DNA from: Tetranychus cinnabarinus | Taxonomy: Eukaryota; Arthropoda; Arachnida; Trombidiformes; Tetranychidae | Length of the DNA stretch: 64,000 nt | Direction: 5' to 3' | Assembly (NCBI GenBank): GCA_022266195.1 | Contig: WHVY01000006.1 | Location: forward strand, 4,216,001-4,280,000 | Part shown: piece after piece, positions 49,882 to 61,529 of the stretch | Numbering within the stretch: the stretch's first letter is position 1 | How the letters are laid out: the number at the start of each line of letters is the position of its first letter | Made by a program: the position numbers and the translations under genes | Notes under the pieces: model-generated | Database searches by the model: none | The model's input: the letters and a program-made list of their open reading frames with translations, nothing else | What the model was told of the DNA's origin: nothing

Positions 49882-50939
49882 AATCTCAGAAACCATCAGT
49901 CAGTTATTTTAAAAATTTGAAAACATGTCTTTTATATTGTTGCATGAGATCGACTCAACCCTCACAATTTCGTTAGTATTATAATTGTTAAAGTACTTGT
50001 CCAACGAGTATCGTTCATACTAGTTTAAATTATTTTTTAAGTGACAATCATCAATTAAAATGCCCATAATTATTTACTGACTAATCACATTTATTTCACG
50101 GTAAACTTGAAGTCTTGAATTGCTGGAAAACCAAGCTAAAATCGTCTACAGAAAGTGGTCAGTTGACCGAGAAAACTTCTCTATTTTTGACTGCTCGATT
50201 TTGTGAATAAAATTAAGAAATTTTGTAAGGTTAAATAACTATTTTTAAGGAAAAATTCGGTGCAATTTGAACATGAAATAGCTATTTCGAAGCCATCCAA
50301 GAGGCAAAAGCTGAGAATGAGATGTCAGCTGGAGATACCAAATGCATTAACATGTATTAAGAAAATAGTAAAGTTAGTGAGATTAAAACTCGATCAACAC
50401 ATTTTATTTCAAATCAATTCGTACAGCCTTGAGCCATATCAGGTTAGAATAACAGAATAAGTAAGAGACTATACAAAAATGATACAGTTCCAACTGCTAG
50501 TTAACCTTACATAATTGAAAAGAGGGTGGTATTTGTACTGGATACTGAATTCTGTAAAGAGCTGTAGAGAGCAGATAAAATTTGAATAGCTTGGAACGAA
50601 TGTAATGAAATCTTTTCAAATTTTTTAAACTAATGTATAGCTTGATTCAGAAATGGAAACACATGCTTCCATCAACACATTACGAACCATTAAGTTTACA
50701 TTTTTTCGCTAATCGAGTTTTTCGTTTAGGTTTGATGGTGAAAAAAATAAAGCAGAAGTAGTGAGAAAGTGAGAGAAGAAAGGGCAAGGGTAAACAAGAA
50801 GATAAAGAAGATCTCAAAAGATGAGATAAGAGATTGCTCTCTTGACAATTATAATTCAATAGTGTAACCTAAAATGATGAAGGGTGTATGCACTTTGCTA
50901 ATACAATAGCTTGCAATCCTGAGGAACATTGCACCATTT
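49882..50939. other. Convergent intergenic region, TTLL15 and DNAJA2
   Basis: 3' flanks of two convergent genes. A short open frame near 50260 has no similarity. Nothing else supported. Confidence 0.5.
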
Positions 50940-52451
50940 TTAATGAGCTGCACATTGAACCCCACCTCCTCCACCACCTTCGTCGTGATCATCTTCATAC
51001 ACTTCACGACTGGAATATCCATTAGAATCTGAAGGAATATATTCGTGCAGACCAACTTCTTCAACATCTGCAGCTTTTAAATCGAAAATTTCTTGAACGT
51101 CTCTTTTTAAGATTTTTTCAATATTTGTGTATTGTTCATCTTTAGGAGCAAAATAAGATTCTGGAAAGATTATCTGGAATTTGATGATTAGATCACCTTT
51201 TGCAAACGGGTCCCTATGAACAGGCATGCCTTCTCCTTTAACAGCCTTAACTGTTCCAGGAACAATGACTTCTCCGGGTTTGCTACGAATAATGAGTTGT
51301 CGTCCATCTAATTGTTTGACTGGGATGGCAAAGCCACACAGAGCCTGGGTTAAAGTTAAGTCAATGGACATGACTAAATCATTACCGCTAACAGTGAAAA
51401 TTTCGTGAGGTTTAGCATTAAGTTGAACAATGATATCTCCTGGTTCAATTCCGGGTTTCTCATTTCCTTCTCCACGAAAAACAATCTTCTGTCCATGTCG
51501 CATCCCCATGTCAATGTTGACTTCAACAACTTTTGATTCCATTGTAATGCGCCTTCCTTCACATGTCTTACAACGATGAACCTCATTACAAACTCTTCCC
51601 TCTCCTTTACAGTCTAAACAAGGGCGCTGAATCTGCTGCATCATGCCAGGTCCTACTTCTAAATAAGATATTTTAGCTCCAAATCCATTGCATGATGCAC
51701 AAGGCTGCAACGTTCCAGGTTTAGCACCAAGGCTTTAGTTTTAAAATGGAAAAATGAATTAGAAATATAATAAAATGGAGATCTTTTTAAGGTAACGACA
51801 AAATAAGGAATAAATATTTACCCGAGACATGTGCGACAAACAATTTCTTTGTTCAACGTTAACTTCGTAACTTTGCCATTGTAAAGGTCTTCCAGTGTTA
51901 CACTAAGAGAATGGAAATAAGATTTATTAATATAAAATACGCATAAAGATTTAAAAGATCAATCTTACTCCAAAGGATGAATAAAATCTTGGCCTTTTGC
52001 GCGTCTACGGTGCATACTGCCAAAATTAAATAAATTGTCTCCAAAAATTTGGGAAATAAAATCATCAGCTATATCAGGTCCATCAGATACACCCTCTTGG
52101 AGACCTTTCATCCCATATTTATCGTAGACGTTTTTCTTATTTGGATTACTTAGCACATCATATGCATAAGAAATATCTTTGAACTGGAACCGAGAATAGA
52201 CAAAGAAAATTGAGTGAGAAAAGTGAGGGAAATTAAAAATTTAAAAAAAGACTTACCTTATCCTCTGATTTATTATTTTTGTCAGGATGAAATTCTTTAG
52301 CTAATTTACGATAGGCCTGTAATGGATATTAAGGATGATTAGAAAATAAACTGCAAGGAGTTGTGTACCCAATAATCCATACCTTTTTAATATCGTGTTC
52401 TGAAGCTGATCTAGGTACTCCTAGTAAGTCATACAGTTTTGAGTCAGGCAT
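50940..52451 (-). CDS. DNAJA2: DnaJ (Hsp40) type I co-chaperone, DNAJA2-like
   Basis: Five minus-strand exons: 52451-52383, 52316-52257, 52183-51969, 51902-51822, 51732-50940; 405 aa (human DNAJA2 412). The J domain (1-70) has the HPD triad at 33-35 (EFHPDKN). A Gly/Phe-type linker (IFGDNLFNFGS) leads to a zinc-finger region with four CxxC motifs: CRTCLGLG, CASCNGFG, CLDCKGEG, CKTCEGRR. The substrate-binding C-domain has GMRHGQKIVFRGEG, EPGDIIVQL and GEGMPVHRDPF. The tail is GGGGGG-VQCAAH, where Cys402 forms a CaaX-type farnesylation box, as in DNAJA1/2. Role: stimulates HSC70 ATPase and delivers clients; cytosolic and membrane-linked by prenylation. Divergent from HERC4. Confidence 0.95.
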
Positions 52452-53503
52452 TATAAAGTGTTTTTAAAATGGTTTCGTAAAAACCCGAATCTAGAAGCAA
52501 GAGATGATTTGAGAGGAAAGAGAAGTACAAAATCAGAAAATGATAGGAGTAATATTATCTAGCAAAGAAAGACTCAGGGATAGTCAAATTAGTCAAAAAC
52601 AGATATTAGGGAGCAAGGTGATTTAGAGTAACTAAGCCTATTCATTCAGGTGTAAAGGCAATTAGTAAGATAGTAGATTTAAACATCAGCACATTGACTA
52701 ATGATTTCATAATAGAATCTATAAAAGCGATAGAAGGAGATTTAAATAGCAAAACTGAAAAACAAAGGCAAAAAGAGCTGACTAACATATAGATGTTCAA
52801 AAATGAACACAAAGAAGATGAAAAATCGAGCTGACCGCGTGACCAAATTAGTACACAAAGGTCAGCACAAACAATGGAAACGAAGACAAGTGGTGGGCAT
52901 TAAAATACAGAAGATGCTATTTCTTATGAGCAACAAAAAAAATGTACATAGGATCAAGAACAACGAGTTTACCTGAAAAATGGTTAAAACCCTCACAAAT
53001 TACTTCACTGATGATGAACAAAGAAATATAATTAAATTGGAGAAACTGGAATCCCGGAATTGTGATAGCAATCGAGCACTAGTAATTTGTTGTAGTCAGG
53101 CCCATAATCAAACGAGAAGTGCATTTAGCAAAAGTGACTTACAAGCAGAAGAAGAACAGAGTATCTGGATTTTGGATACTCATTATCTGTATCTGTGTAT
53201 CTGTAAATTATCTTTAGCTTGTTGTTTGAATTGTTTGGTTAGCTGATTCATGTTGAATTGACTGTAATTGTTATCTTTTAGCTAATGCGTTTTCGATCAA
53301 TCCTTTCCACAAATCAACTATTCCAATTTCACTATCTCATTCAACTCCATCAGTAATTTAGTGTAGTTAAAGAACTCGAGATACTAGATACTTGCTGCTT
53401 TTTAAATACCATATCGTCTGGTGTGTTTATTTCTTCCTTCAATTGTCTTGATTGATCACTGCTTGATGTTACTATCTGTTTTTTATCCAACTGATATGAA
53501 GCC
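52452..53503. other. Divergent promoter interval, DNAJA2 / HERC4
   Basis: About 1.05 kb between opposed start codons. It holds one 88-codon ATG-initiated frame on the plus strand (52980-53246) with no recognisable domain, which may be part of a 5' UTR. Otherwise no gene seen. Confidence 0.45.
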
Positions 53504-56500
53504 ATGAGTGTATTTTCATTTGGGTCAACTTCTTTCCATGAACTTGCTCTTGGTGCTATAGAGCAGCCTTTCATATCTACTCCTACACAGATTGATTTAA
53601 ATAAGCATCTGAAAGCTGCCTTTGGTGAAACGGTTAACTGCTCGTCTGAGACTAGCTGTGACACCGTTAATGATCATGGTTTACTGTCAGAAGATTTGTT
53701 TAAATTTAAAGTTGAACAAGTTACTGGTGGACGTAATCATATCATAATCTTACTGCACGATGAAGAGAAAAGTAAAAGTATATTATTGTCCTGTGGTTCC
53801 AATGAAAAACAACAGTTGGGTCGAGAAGGAAGTTGGTCTAAATTATTAGCTGTCCAAAATTTCGGTTCTCATTTTGTTAACCAAGTTTCTTGTGGATATT
53901 TCCATAACTCCATTTTGACTGATGCTGGACAAATTTTCTCTTGGGGTTGTAATCAGTTTGGTCAACTTGGACTTGCCAAAGATTTTGAATCGATAGGAAA
54001 ACCTTCTCTAATTAAAATATTAGGTATGAACCAATCTTTTTTTATAAGCTATTTTTTACTAATTTTTTGTTGTTCTGCTTATAGCCCACCAATGTGTCAT
54101 TCAGATATGTTCTGGAGCTCATCATTCGCTAGCCTTAACAAAAAACGGAGAAATTTACTCATGGGGAGCAAATAATTTAGGTCAGTTAGGCCTTGGATAT
54201 AAAAACCCTTCTGCAAACAAACCTCATCTGATTACCTCTCTTCAAGCATCACCCATCTTTTCAATAAGTTCTGGTAGTTATCACTCATTTGGTCTTTCGT
54301 GTACTGGTGCTTTGTATGGGTGGGGTAAAAATGAGTTCGGTCAACTTGGTGTCGGAGATAATGAACATCGATCTACTCCAACCTGTCTGACTCATCTGCG
54401 TAATCAAAAAATTTCCTTTGTCTCAGGTGGTGAAGATTTTACAGCTGCATTAACTGAGGATGGAGGAATATTTACATGGGGAGCTGGAATGTATGGCCAA
54501 ACTGGACATGGTGTAAAAGGGAATGAACTTTTTCCTAAAAGAATCTTAGAAATGATTGGAAACAAAGTCACCCAAGTGGCGTGTGGACGATGCCATATGT
54601 TGCTTCTTGTCAACTCTGATAAAATTTACGCTTGTGGCTTAAATGGTTGTGGTCAACTTGGTCTTTCCCACAACGAGAACAAATTGATTCCAGTCAGTTT
54701 ATCCAAAATAGATACGATCCGAGTAAATGATAAAATTACCAAATCTGCCATCACATCAGAAAAGATCGTCACTTCAAGAAGCTTAAAGAACTCAGATGTT
54801 GATATGGAGTTTGAAGAGGAAAATAAAGCTCTAAAATACGAACAAAATTATCAAATTGCAACTAGTCTAGGTGATCACAGTTTCATCATTGTTGGACTCA
54901 CATCTGAGCCCATTATTTACAATTTTTGGAATAAAAAGACAATAATTAGTAAATTTGACAATTCAATGTTGGAAGCTTTCACATATACACCAGCATTAGC
55001 GCCCATACCTATAGAACATTTAGATTATATTGAATTGACTTTTGGTTCTATACCCTGTTGGAATGCAAGTTATGTTGATAGGAGTAAACCATTACCGTCA
55101 ATAGATTGGAATTCATTGCGCCAAGGATTTCAATTTTTGGAGCAGATTAAAGATAATCGTTACAATGAAGTTATATTTGAAATCATTGAAAACAACATTT
55201 TGCCTCAACTTCCAACCAATTTGGATGATAAAATTGACTCAGAAATCGCCCGAATCTACCTTATTCTTCCCATGATGCACTTTTTCAGTTCAGAAATTCT
55301 TTCTCGTGAACTTTTGGACCGACTTATTATTGGTTATGCCAAATCATCTCTACGTCTTATATCATCTAATACGGGTTTATCTGTGTTGGAAAATTGGTTT
55401 AAAGATGAATATAACGCCTTTTTATCACGCCGCTTAGTCAGAATTTATAAGAAACTCATCGTCAAATTGCTCAGTGAACAAGTTACTAAACACTCTCTAG
55501 AAGAAAGTCCCAACAATGAGCGAGTTTATACTTATGATCCATTGGATCATCCCTTTGAAAATAGTAATCCACAGAGACGTGATACTCGACCAAGATTTCG
55601 AATTGATCCAAATATTCAAGAATATTTAACCATCTGTTTGGAATATATACAACTTCATTTTAAAGTTAGCCAAAAAAGTGGAACCTTGTCTTATAAAGAG
55701 TTTTATATTACCGAAATAAGTGATCTGGTCGATATTTCTAGAGATTATATTTATTGGCTATGCCGAGCTCAACGATCTCATAGTAAACTTGACCTTTACC
55801 TTTGCAATTATCCGTTCATCTTTGATACTAAAGCTAAATCATTAATCTTAGAAACAGATTCATCTTTACAACAACGTAATGCAGCTGAAAATGCTTTATA
55901 TCGCAATCTTGTTTTTGCCAGCGTTATATCGGCAACTGGCCCTGAAGATCCTCATTTGGTCATTTCTGTTTCCCGTGAAAATCTTATCCGTGATACTATA
56001 TCACAATTTCTGTCCAATGGAACCAACATTAATTTCAAAAAGCCTCTTAAAGTTAAATTCGAAGGAGAAGATGCCATTGATGCTGGAATGGGCATGAAGA
56101 AGGAATTCTTTCTTCTCGTTTTAAGAGAAATTCTTGATCCTAAATATGGAATGTTCATCGAGTACAAAGATACGAACACTATTTGGTTTAATCCAAAAGA
56201 GCGAGATTATCTTGTGTATGAGTTGATTGGAATTATTTGTGGCCTTGCTATTTACAATCAAGCAATCATCAATTTACCCTTTCCCTTAGTATTGTACAAA
56301 AAGATGCTTGGTGAAGATCTGTGCCTTGACGATTTAGGTTCAATTGATGCCACATTAACTAGAAATCTGAGGGAAATTTTAAATCCTAGTTACACTCCAG
56401 AGGAATTTGATTCTATCTATGGAGATCTTAATTTTACAATTTCTTTGGAAATTTTCGGATCGCCAGTTGATTACAATTTAATTGAGAATGGTGAAAATGT

Positions 56501-57020
56501 TAAATTAACTTTGGATAATCGCCAAAGTTATGTTGATCTATATTGGAAATTTATTCTTATAGAATGTATTGAGCATCAATATTCCGCTTTCAAAAAAGGT
56601 TTCCATCGAGTTGTTGATTATGAGATTTTGAAATTCTTTCACGCCGAAGAGCTGTTAGAATTGGTTACTGGTCAAGAAGCTGAGGATTGGGCTGAACTGG
56701 AAGAAAGTGCTTCATATAAAGCGCCTTTTAACAAACTCCATCCAACCATAATAATGTTCTGGAAAGTATTTCATAGCTTTACAGATCCTCAACGAAAACA
56801 ATTTCTTCTATTTTTAACTGGATCCGATCGAGTTCCCATTCAAGGTATGAAATATCTCAGAATTGGTATTCAACCTATGAAAGTATCACAAGAGCATCTT
56901 CCTGTGGCTCACACTTGCTTTAATATTCTTGACCTACCTGAAGTTTATACCTCAGAAGATAAAATGCGTTCAAAGATACTTCAAGCTATTGAAAATTCGT
57001 CCGGCTTTACATTGGCTTAA
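53504..57020 (+). CDS. HERC4: HECT and RCC1-like domain E3 ubiquitin ligase, HERC3/4 type
   Basis: Two exons: 53504-54023 and 54085-57020, phase 1, 1151 aa. Residues about 1-450 form an RCC1-like propeller with repeated signatures SWGCNQFGQLG, SWGANNLGQLG, GWGKNEFGQLG, TWGAGMYGQTG and ACGLNGCGQLG. A helical middle region follows. The HECT domain fills about the last 350 residues: KVKFEGEDAIDAGM, FFLLVLREIL, GIICGLAIYNQ, KKGFHRVVDY, FLTGSDRVPIQG. The catalytic Cys is Cys1118 in HTCFNILDLPEVYTS, 34 residues from the C-terminus as usual. It is about 90 residues longer than human HERC4, partly from an insertion in the first propeller blade (about 30-65). Known role: cytosolic ubiquitin transfer. 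AATAAA at 57162-57167 is a likely poly(A) signal. Confidence 0.95.
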
Positions 57021-57593
57021 ACATTGATTCAAAAAGAAAGGACTGTCTATTAAAATTAACGATGAGAAAGGAAAAAATTACATCGAAAAGATTTTTTCTT
57101 AAATTTTCATCATAAATTTCTTTAATTCACAGAATGTTACTAGTTTTATCATAAACTATTCAATAAAAGCTGTCATTATTTCTGTTATCATTGTTATTAT
57201 TGATAATTTTGTTGCTTAACACCGTTTGTTAACAATAAACTTTTACTTCGTTAACTTTTTTTGACCTTTTATCTTAAATATTCAACTATCCCTGATTCAA
57301 TTATTCAATTCGAAATGAAAAAATATAGATGAAATGTTTTAAGTCTGGTAGAGATTCAAATGAAACAAGTGACTCAAAACAAGTTAAAATAATTAAGTCT
57401 GATTTTTCATTTACAAAGGTGTCTGAAGCTCAGTGAACCATTTACACTGTTAATCTTGAAAACTAATATAACGATCAAATTAAGCTCTTGAATATTAATT
57501 AAAATGCTGGGGTAAATAAATCATAACAAATCCGTTTTAATTTTTCTTTGAAAATATAAATATTAATAATAATACTTATTAGTTTGTTGCTTC
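57021..57593. other. Convergent intergenic region, HERC4 and GOPC
   Basis: 573 bp of AT-rich 3' flanks. It contains the HERC4 poly(A) signal at 57162-57167. No gene. Confidence 0.55.
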
Positions 57594-59018
57594 TTATTCA
57601 ATGAGTGTTTCTTTTTTAGAGTTGGTAAAAGTTGACGTAATAGGCTGTGAAAATTTTGGATTTTCTTTCTTTTGAATAACATTCGGAAGCTCACCATGGC
57701 CAAATCCATTCTCTTTAACATCGACGCATAGCTTAGCTACGCCTGGATAAAATTTGCTAGGCGACGGGGAAAAAGTATCGGTAACAGATGAAATGGCCCC
57801 ATCACTGTCCCCAGATTCATGTTCAACTCCACTTGTTTCTCCATCTCCATTATTGGAATTGAAACTATCATTTAGATCAACTTTAGATACAATCTCAGGG
57901 TCAAAGTAAGGATATTTTGTTTCCTCTTCTTCTTCGTCGTCTTCGTCCGGAGAGACAAAAACTACCTGTAAACTGCAATTACCTCTTTCATTTGAAAGTA
58001 TTTCAGCGGCTTCTTCATGCTTTACAGATCTTAAATCAATACCATTAACGTTAAAGATAGCATCACCCACATATAATTGACCACAACGTGACGCTGGAGT
58101 ATTGGGATGAATCTCTGAGATTAAAACAGGAACTCCATGTTCTTTTCCTCCGGTAATGGAAATACCTAAACTTTCATTCATATCACGTTCTATAACAACA
58201 TCTCGTATATCACCGATCCCTTTACGTTTCCTTAATAATGGCCATTCATGTCCTGGTGGTACTTTTGAATTGTTAAAACGCAATTGAGCATCACTGTTAG
58301 CGGCTCTGCAATGACGAACAACAGTTTTGTGACGATGTAGATGAATTTCAGCCTCCAATTGATTCCAAACTCTATCCTGTTCTTGTCCTTTCAAATCTGA
58401 TTTACCTAGCAATTGTATTTGTTGTATCCGTCCAGACAGCTCTTTATCAAGATATTTTGCTGCTAAACGGGCTCCAAATAGTTCACTTTCGATACACAAT
58501 AAGTATTTTCGAAGAGAGGTATTCTCTTTTCGCAAGGCTTTAATCTCTTGTTGGGCATGAATAGCGGGAAAAATCACCTCATCTGAAGACTCTTTTGCTT
58601 TATCGTTGTGGTTTGATAGAGATAAAGGCGCTCTTACGGATCTTGTCTCACCTGATCTGCGTTTACTGTGATAGGTATCAGAAATAACAGCTAAATGTGC
58701 TGATTTATCAGCTAGCTTGCATTCCAGCAGTCTTTTTTCACTATCTGTTTTGATTAATTGTTGCCAAAGCGAGTGGTAGTCCATTTCTAGTTTGCTGTTA
58801 TTCTCAAATACAACAGCTGTTTTGTGAACTAATTGAGCAAAGACGGAGGACATATTAGCCATTCGCTGACGGGCCTCAAACACGAGGTCATTGGATTCAT
58901 CTTCAAATTGTCCTACTATAAGGTCCAAGTCGACGAATGCTTTGTCAAACTCTTTCTCGAGAACTTCAAGCCATTTTTGACCAACAGCTGTAACCAAGTT
59001 ACTCTTATTATTCGACAT
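57594..59018 (-). CDS. GOPC: Golgi-associated PDZ and coiled-coil protein
   Basis: Single-exon CDS of 474 aa on the minus strand; ATG at 59018, stop TAA at 57594. Human GOPC is 462 aa. Residues about 15-110 and 152-225 form the two coiled-coil regions (for example AQQEIKALRKENTSLRKYL). The PDZ domain occupies about 272-356, with ligand-loop sequence SLGISITGGKEHGVPVLISE, then HPNTPASRCGQLYVGDAI and VNGIDLRSVKHEEA. A strongly acidic stretch (EDDEEEEE) and a Ser-rich tail follow. Known role: trans-Golgi scaffold that sorts PDZ-ligand membrane proteins such as channels and receptors, often towards lysosomes. It is divergent from IDH3B over 705 bp. The family is intron-rich in vertebrates, so the lack of introns is notable. 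Confidence 0.95.
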   Translation of the reverse strand: MSNNKSNLVTAVGQKWLEVLEKEFDKAFVDLDLIVGQFEDESNDLVFEARQRMANMSSVFAQLVHKTAVVFENNSKLEMDYHSLWQQLIKTDSEKRLLECKLADKSAHLAVISDTYHSKRRSGETRSVRAPLSLSNHNDKAKESSDEVIFPAIHAQQEIKALRKENTSLRKYLLCIESELFGARLAAKYLDKELSGRIQQIQLLGKSDLKGQEQDRVWNQLEAEIHLHRHKTVVRHCRAANSDAQLRFNNSKVPPGHEWPLLRKRKGIGDIRDVVIERDMNESLGISITGGKEHGVPVLISEIHPNTPASRCGQLYVGDAIFNVNGIDLRSVKHEEAAEILSNERGNCSLQVVFVSPDEDDEEEEETKYPYFDPEIVSKVDLNDSFNSNNGDGETSGVEHESGDSDGAISSVTDTFSPSPSKFYPGVAKLCVDVKENGFGHGELPNVIQKKENPKFSQPITSTFTNSKKETLIE

Positions 59019-59723
59019 AATGTCATGGATTATGCTTGGTCTAAATATCGTTAAAACCCCAATGGTTTCGATTGGATAAAGTAAAAGAAAAAATTTAAGT
59101 CACCAATGTTTACAGCAGAATTGTATTAGTTGATTGGTTGATTAACAGTTGAATTTAATCCAGGCTTTAACACCTTAACATGCTGTAAAAAAGAAACACG
59201 AAAAAATGAGAATTGAGTAATTTATGACTTGAAGTTCAATTTGAATCAGGCAAGATAAAAACGATAAGAAGAAACTCACCAAAATAAGAATACTATAACA
59301 GAAAATTGATCAAAGAAGTGAGATCACAAGGAGCCAACATTTATCATTAAATTATCCATATCACAGTGAGTGTATTTGGGCTGCCTAAACCCTTTCAACT
59401 CAGTATCAGTACTTTATCATATAAACGAAGCAAAATGATTAAAACGAAATACTACAAGTCAAAAAAGCCTGACAATCAAACACTTGATTTAAATGCTCAA
59501 CATTTAGACTCCAACAGTTTCATTTCACTACCGCCAGAAGCTGTTCATCCAGGATCAAGTACAATGAATTGAATCCAAGGAGATAAAATCCTGTGTGAAA
59601 ATCCCCTTACCCTTGTTATGCATTGAGTCAAATTTTGAGTTAATTGTTCCTTTTAAATTCTAGATATATTATATACTTTTTGTTTATTGTGCAATCAAAT
59701 TTAATTAATATTTTATTTCAACA
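59019..59723. other. Divergent promoter interval, GOPC / IDH3B
   Basis: 705 bp between opposed start codons. Apart from one candidate small ORF (59435-59572), nothing coding is seen. Confidence 0.5.
59435..59572 (+). CDS. Candidate 45-codon small ORF upstream of IDH3B
   Basis: ATG at 59435 (context gcaaaATGa) to TGA at 59570-59572, 45 codons. The frame is open for another 23 codons upstream, to an ag acceptor-like site at 59364-59365. Composition is coding-like (YKSKKPDNQTLDLN, FISLPPEAVHPG) rather than the AT-driven residues of random frames nearby. It could be the last exon of a small gene or an upstream ORF on the IDH3B mRNA, whose ATG is 151 bp further on. I do not recognise it. Confidence 0.3.
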   Translation: MIKTKYYKSKKPDNQTLDLNAQHLDSNSFISLPPEAVHPGSSTMN

Positions 59724-61529
59724 ATGGCAAATTCAATGACCAGAATCGTTTCAGCTTTACTCAACAGCAGCAAAGGCGCAGAGGTTGGATCTTGTTTTAT
59801 GTTATTTTTCACCTTCAATTTGATTGTTTACATTTTTGTGTTACTTTTTTGTATTATGTATTTGCAATCATTTTTTGCTTATTCTTATTTTATTTGCAGA
59901 AATTACTTACTAGCCGTTTAATCCATTCAACCAGTCCAGTGTACAATGCAGATGTGAAAGAAAATTATATAAAATGTACTCTAATTCCTGGAGATGGTGT
60001 AGGTCCTGAATTGTGTCAAGCTGTTAAAGAAGTTCTTGCAGCCATGCAAACTCCGGTTGTATTCGAGGAAATGTTTTTAAGGTAAATTTTAAAAAAGAAT
60101 CAGTGAATCATTTAGTAACTTGAACTAATTTATCGCTTTTTTACCTAATTTAGTGAAGTAAATCCAACAATGAGTGTCCCTCTCGAACAGGCTATCGACT
60201 CTATCCGCAAGAATAAAATTGCTCTGAAAGGAATTTTATCTACTCCTTTTAGTAGTACATCTGGTGAATTACAATCGCTGAATATGAAGATTCGTCGTCA
60301 ATTGGATCTTTTTGCTAATGTGGTTCATGTAAAAAGTTTGGATGGAATCCCAACAAGACATAAAAATTTAGACTTTGTTACCATTCGAGAGCAAACTGAA
60401 GGTGAATACAGCTCATTAGAGCACGAAAGTGTTCCCGGTGTCATTGAATGTATGAAAATTATTACCGAAGATAAATCACGACGAATTGCCAAATTTGCTT
60501 TTGATTACGCGACAAAACATGGCCGTAAAAAGGTCACTGCCGTACACAAAGCAAATATCATGAAATTATCTGATGGACTTTTCCTTAAATGTTGTGAAGA
60601 AACAGCTCAATTGTATCCATCAATCAAATTTGATTCAATGATTATTGACAATACCTGTATGCAGTTGGTTTCACATCCACATAAATTTGATGTCCTCGTG
60701 ATGCCCAATCTTTATGGTAATATTATTGATAATTTAGCTTCAGGTCTAGTTGGAGGTGCTGGAGTTGTTCCTGGAGCAAGTTACAGCTCTGATTGTGTCA
60801 TCTATGAACCCGTAAGTTTACCCTTCATTTGCAGTAAATCCCCATCGAAAAATGCTAGGCTGAATTAATAAAGATTAGATTAATCTGAATTAGATTAGAC
60901 CATGCTGAGAAACTTACCCCATTTATCTACAGTTAATCTTCATTCCAATTATTATATACAGCTTGAAAAATAGGTTTTTTTTTCTCATAGTTTTTCATAT
61001 TCCAAGAGTTAAAGTTCAACTGTCACAGTTTTAAAATCAATCGAGAGTTTGAAGAACATTCAACCAATCATCAAATTTTACAATTCTAATCATTACATTA
61101 TTAAGTTGATTTGAACATTGATTTCGCTTTTTGACTTCACTTAATACAACTTCTACATCATGAATGATCTTTAATACATTAAGCATAAGCATTTCACTTC
61201 AAACAAATTTCAAAAGAATCTAATCCACATTGGTTTTCGTTGGATGACTTTATGATTTCATATCTAATTTCGTTTCTTTTTCTATTCTTATTCAGGGTGC
61301 AAGGCACACTTTTGGTCAAGCTGTCGGAAAAAACATCGCTAACCCAACTGCCATGATATTATGTGCTACTAAAATGCTGTGGCATGTAAATCTTCACAGT
61401 TACGCAAAAAGACTTACTGTTGCACTTGAAAAGGTTATTAATAGTGGTAAATCCAAGACTCGAGATATGGGAGGTTATGCTAGTACCACTGACTTCACAA
61501 GAGCCGTAATCAGTAACATACCTTTCTAG
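59724..61529 (+). CDS. IDH3B: NAD-dependent isocitrate dehydrogenase, beta subunit
   Basis: Four exons: 59724-59783, 59900-60081, 60154-60811, 61296-61529; 377 aa. The N-terminal 30 or so residues are basic and Ser-rich (MTRIVSALLNSS), a mitochondrial targeting signal. The fold then starts at KCTLIPGDGVGPEL. Family signatures include VHVKSLDGIPTRHKNLDFV, REQTEGEYSSLEHE, KVTAVHKANIMKLSDGLF, DVLVMPNLYGNIIDNLASG, GGAGVVPGASY and ARHTFGQAVGKNIANPTAM, ending RDMGGYASTTDFTRAVI. The sequence follows the beta rather than alpha or gamma subunit (CMQLVSHPHKFD, EHESVPGVIECMK). Role: matrix alpha2-beta-gamma enzyme converting isocitrate to 2-oxoglutarate in the TCA cycle; the beta subunit supports assembly and activity. 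The first donor (gag/gttgga) is a weak GT site. Confidence 0.96.

Noticed and set aside
52980..53246. 88-codon ATG frame between DNAJA2 and HERC4
   Set aside because: No domain, no splice partner and a Leu/Cys-rich end; more likely 5' UTR or chance.
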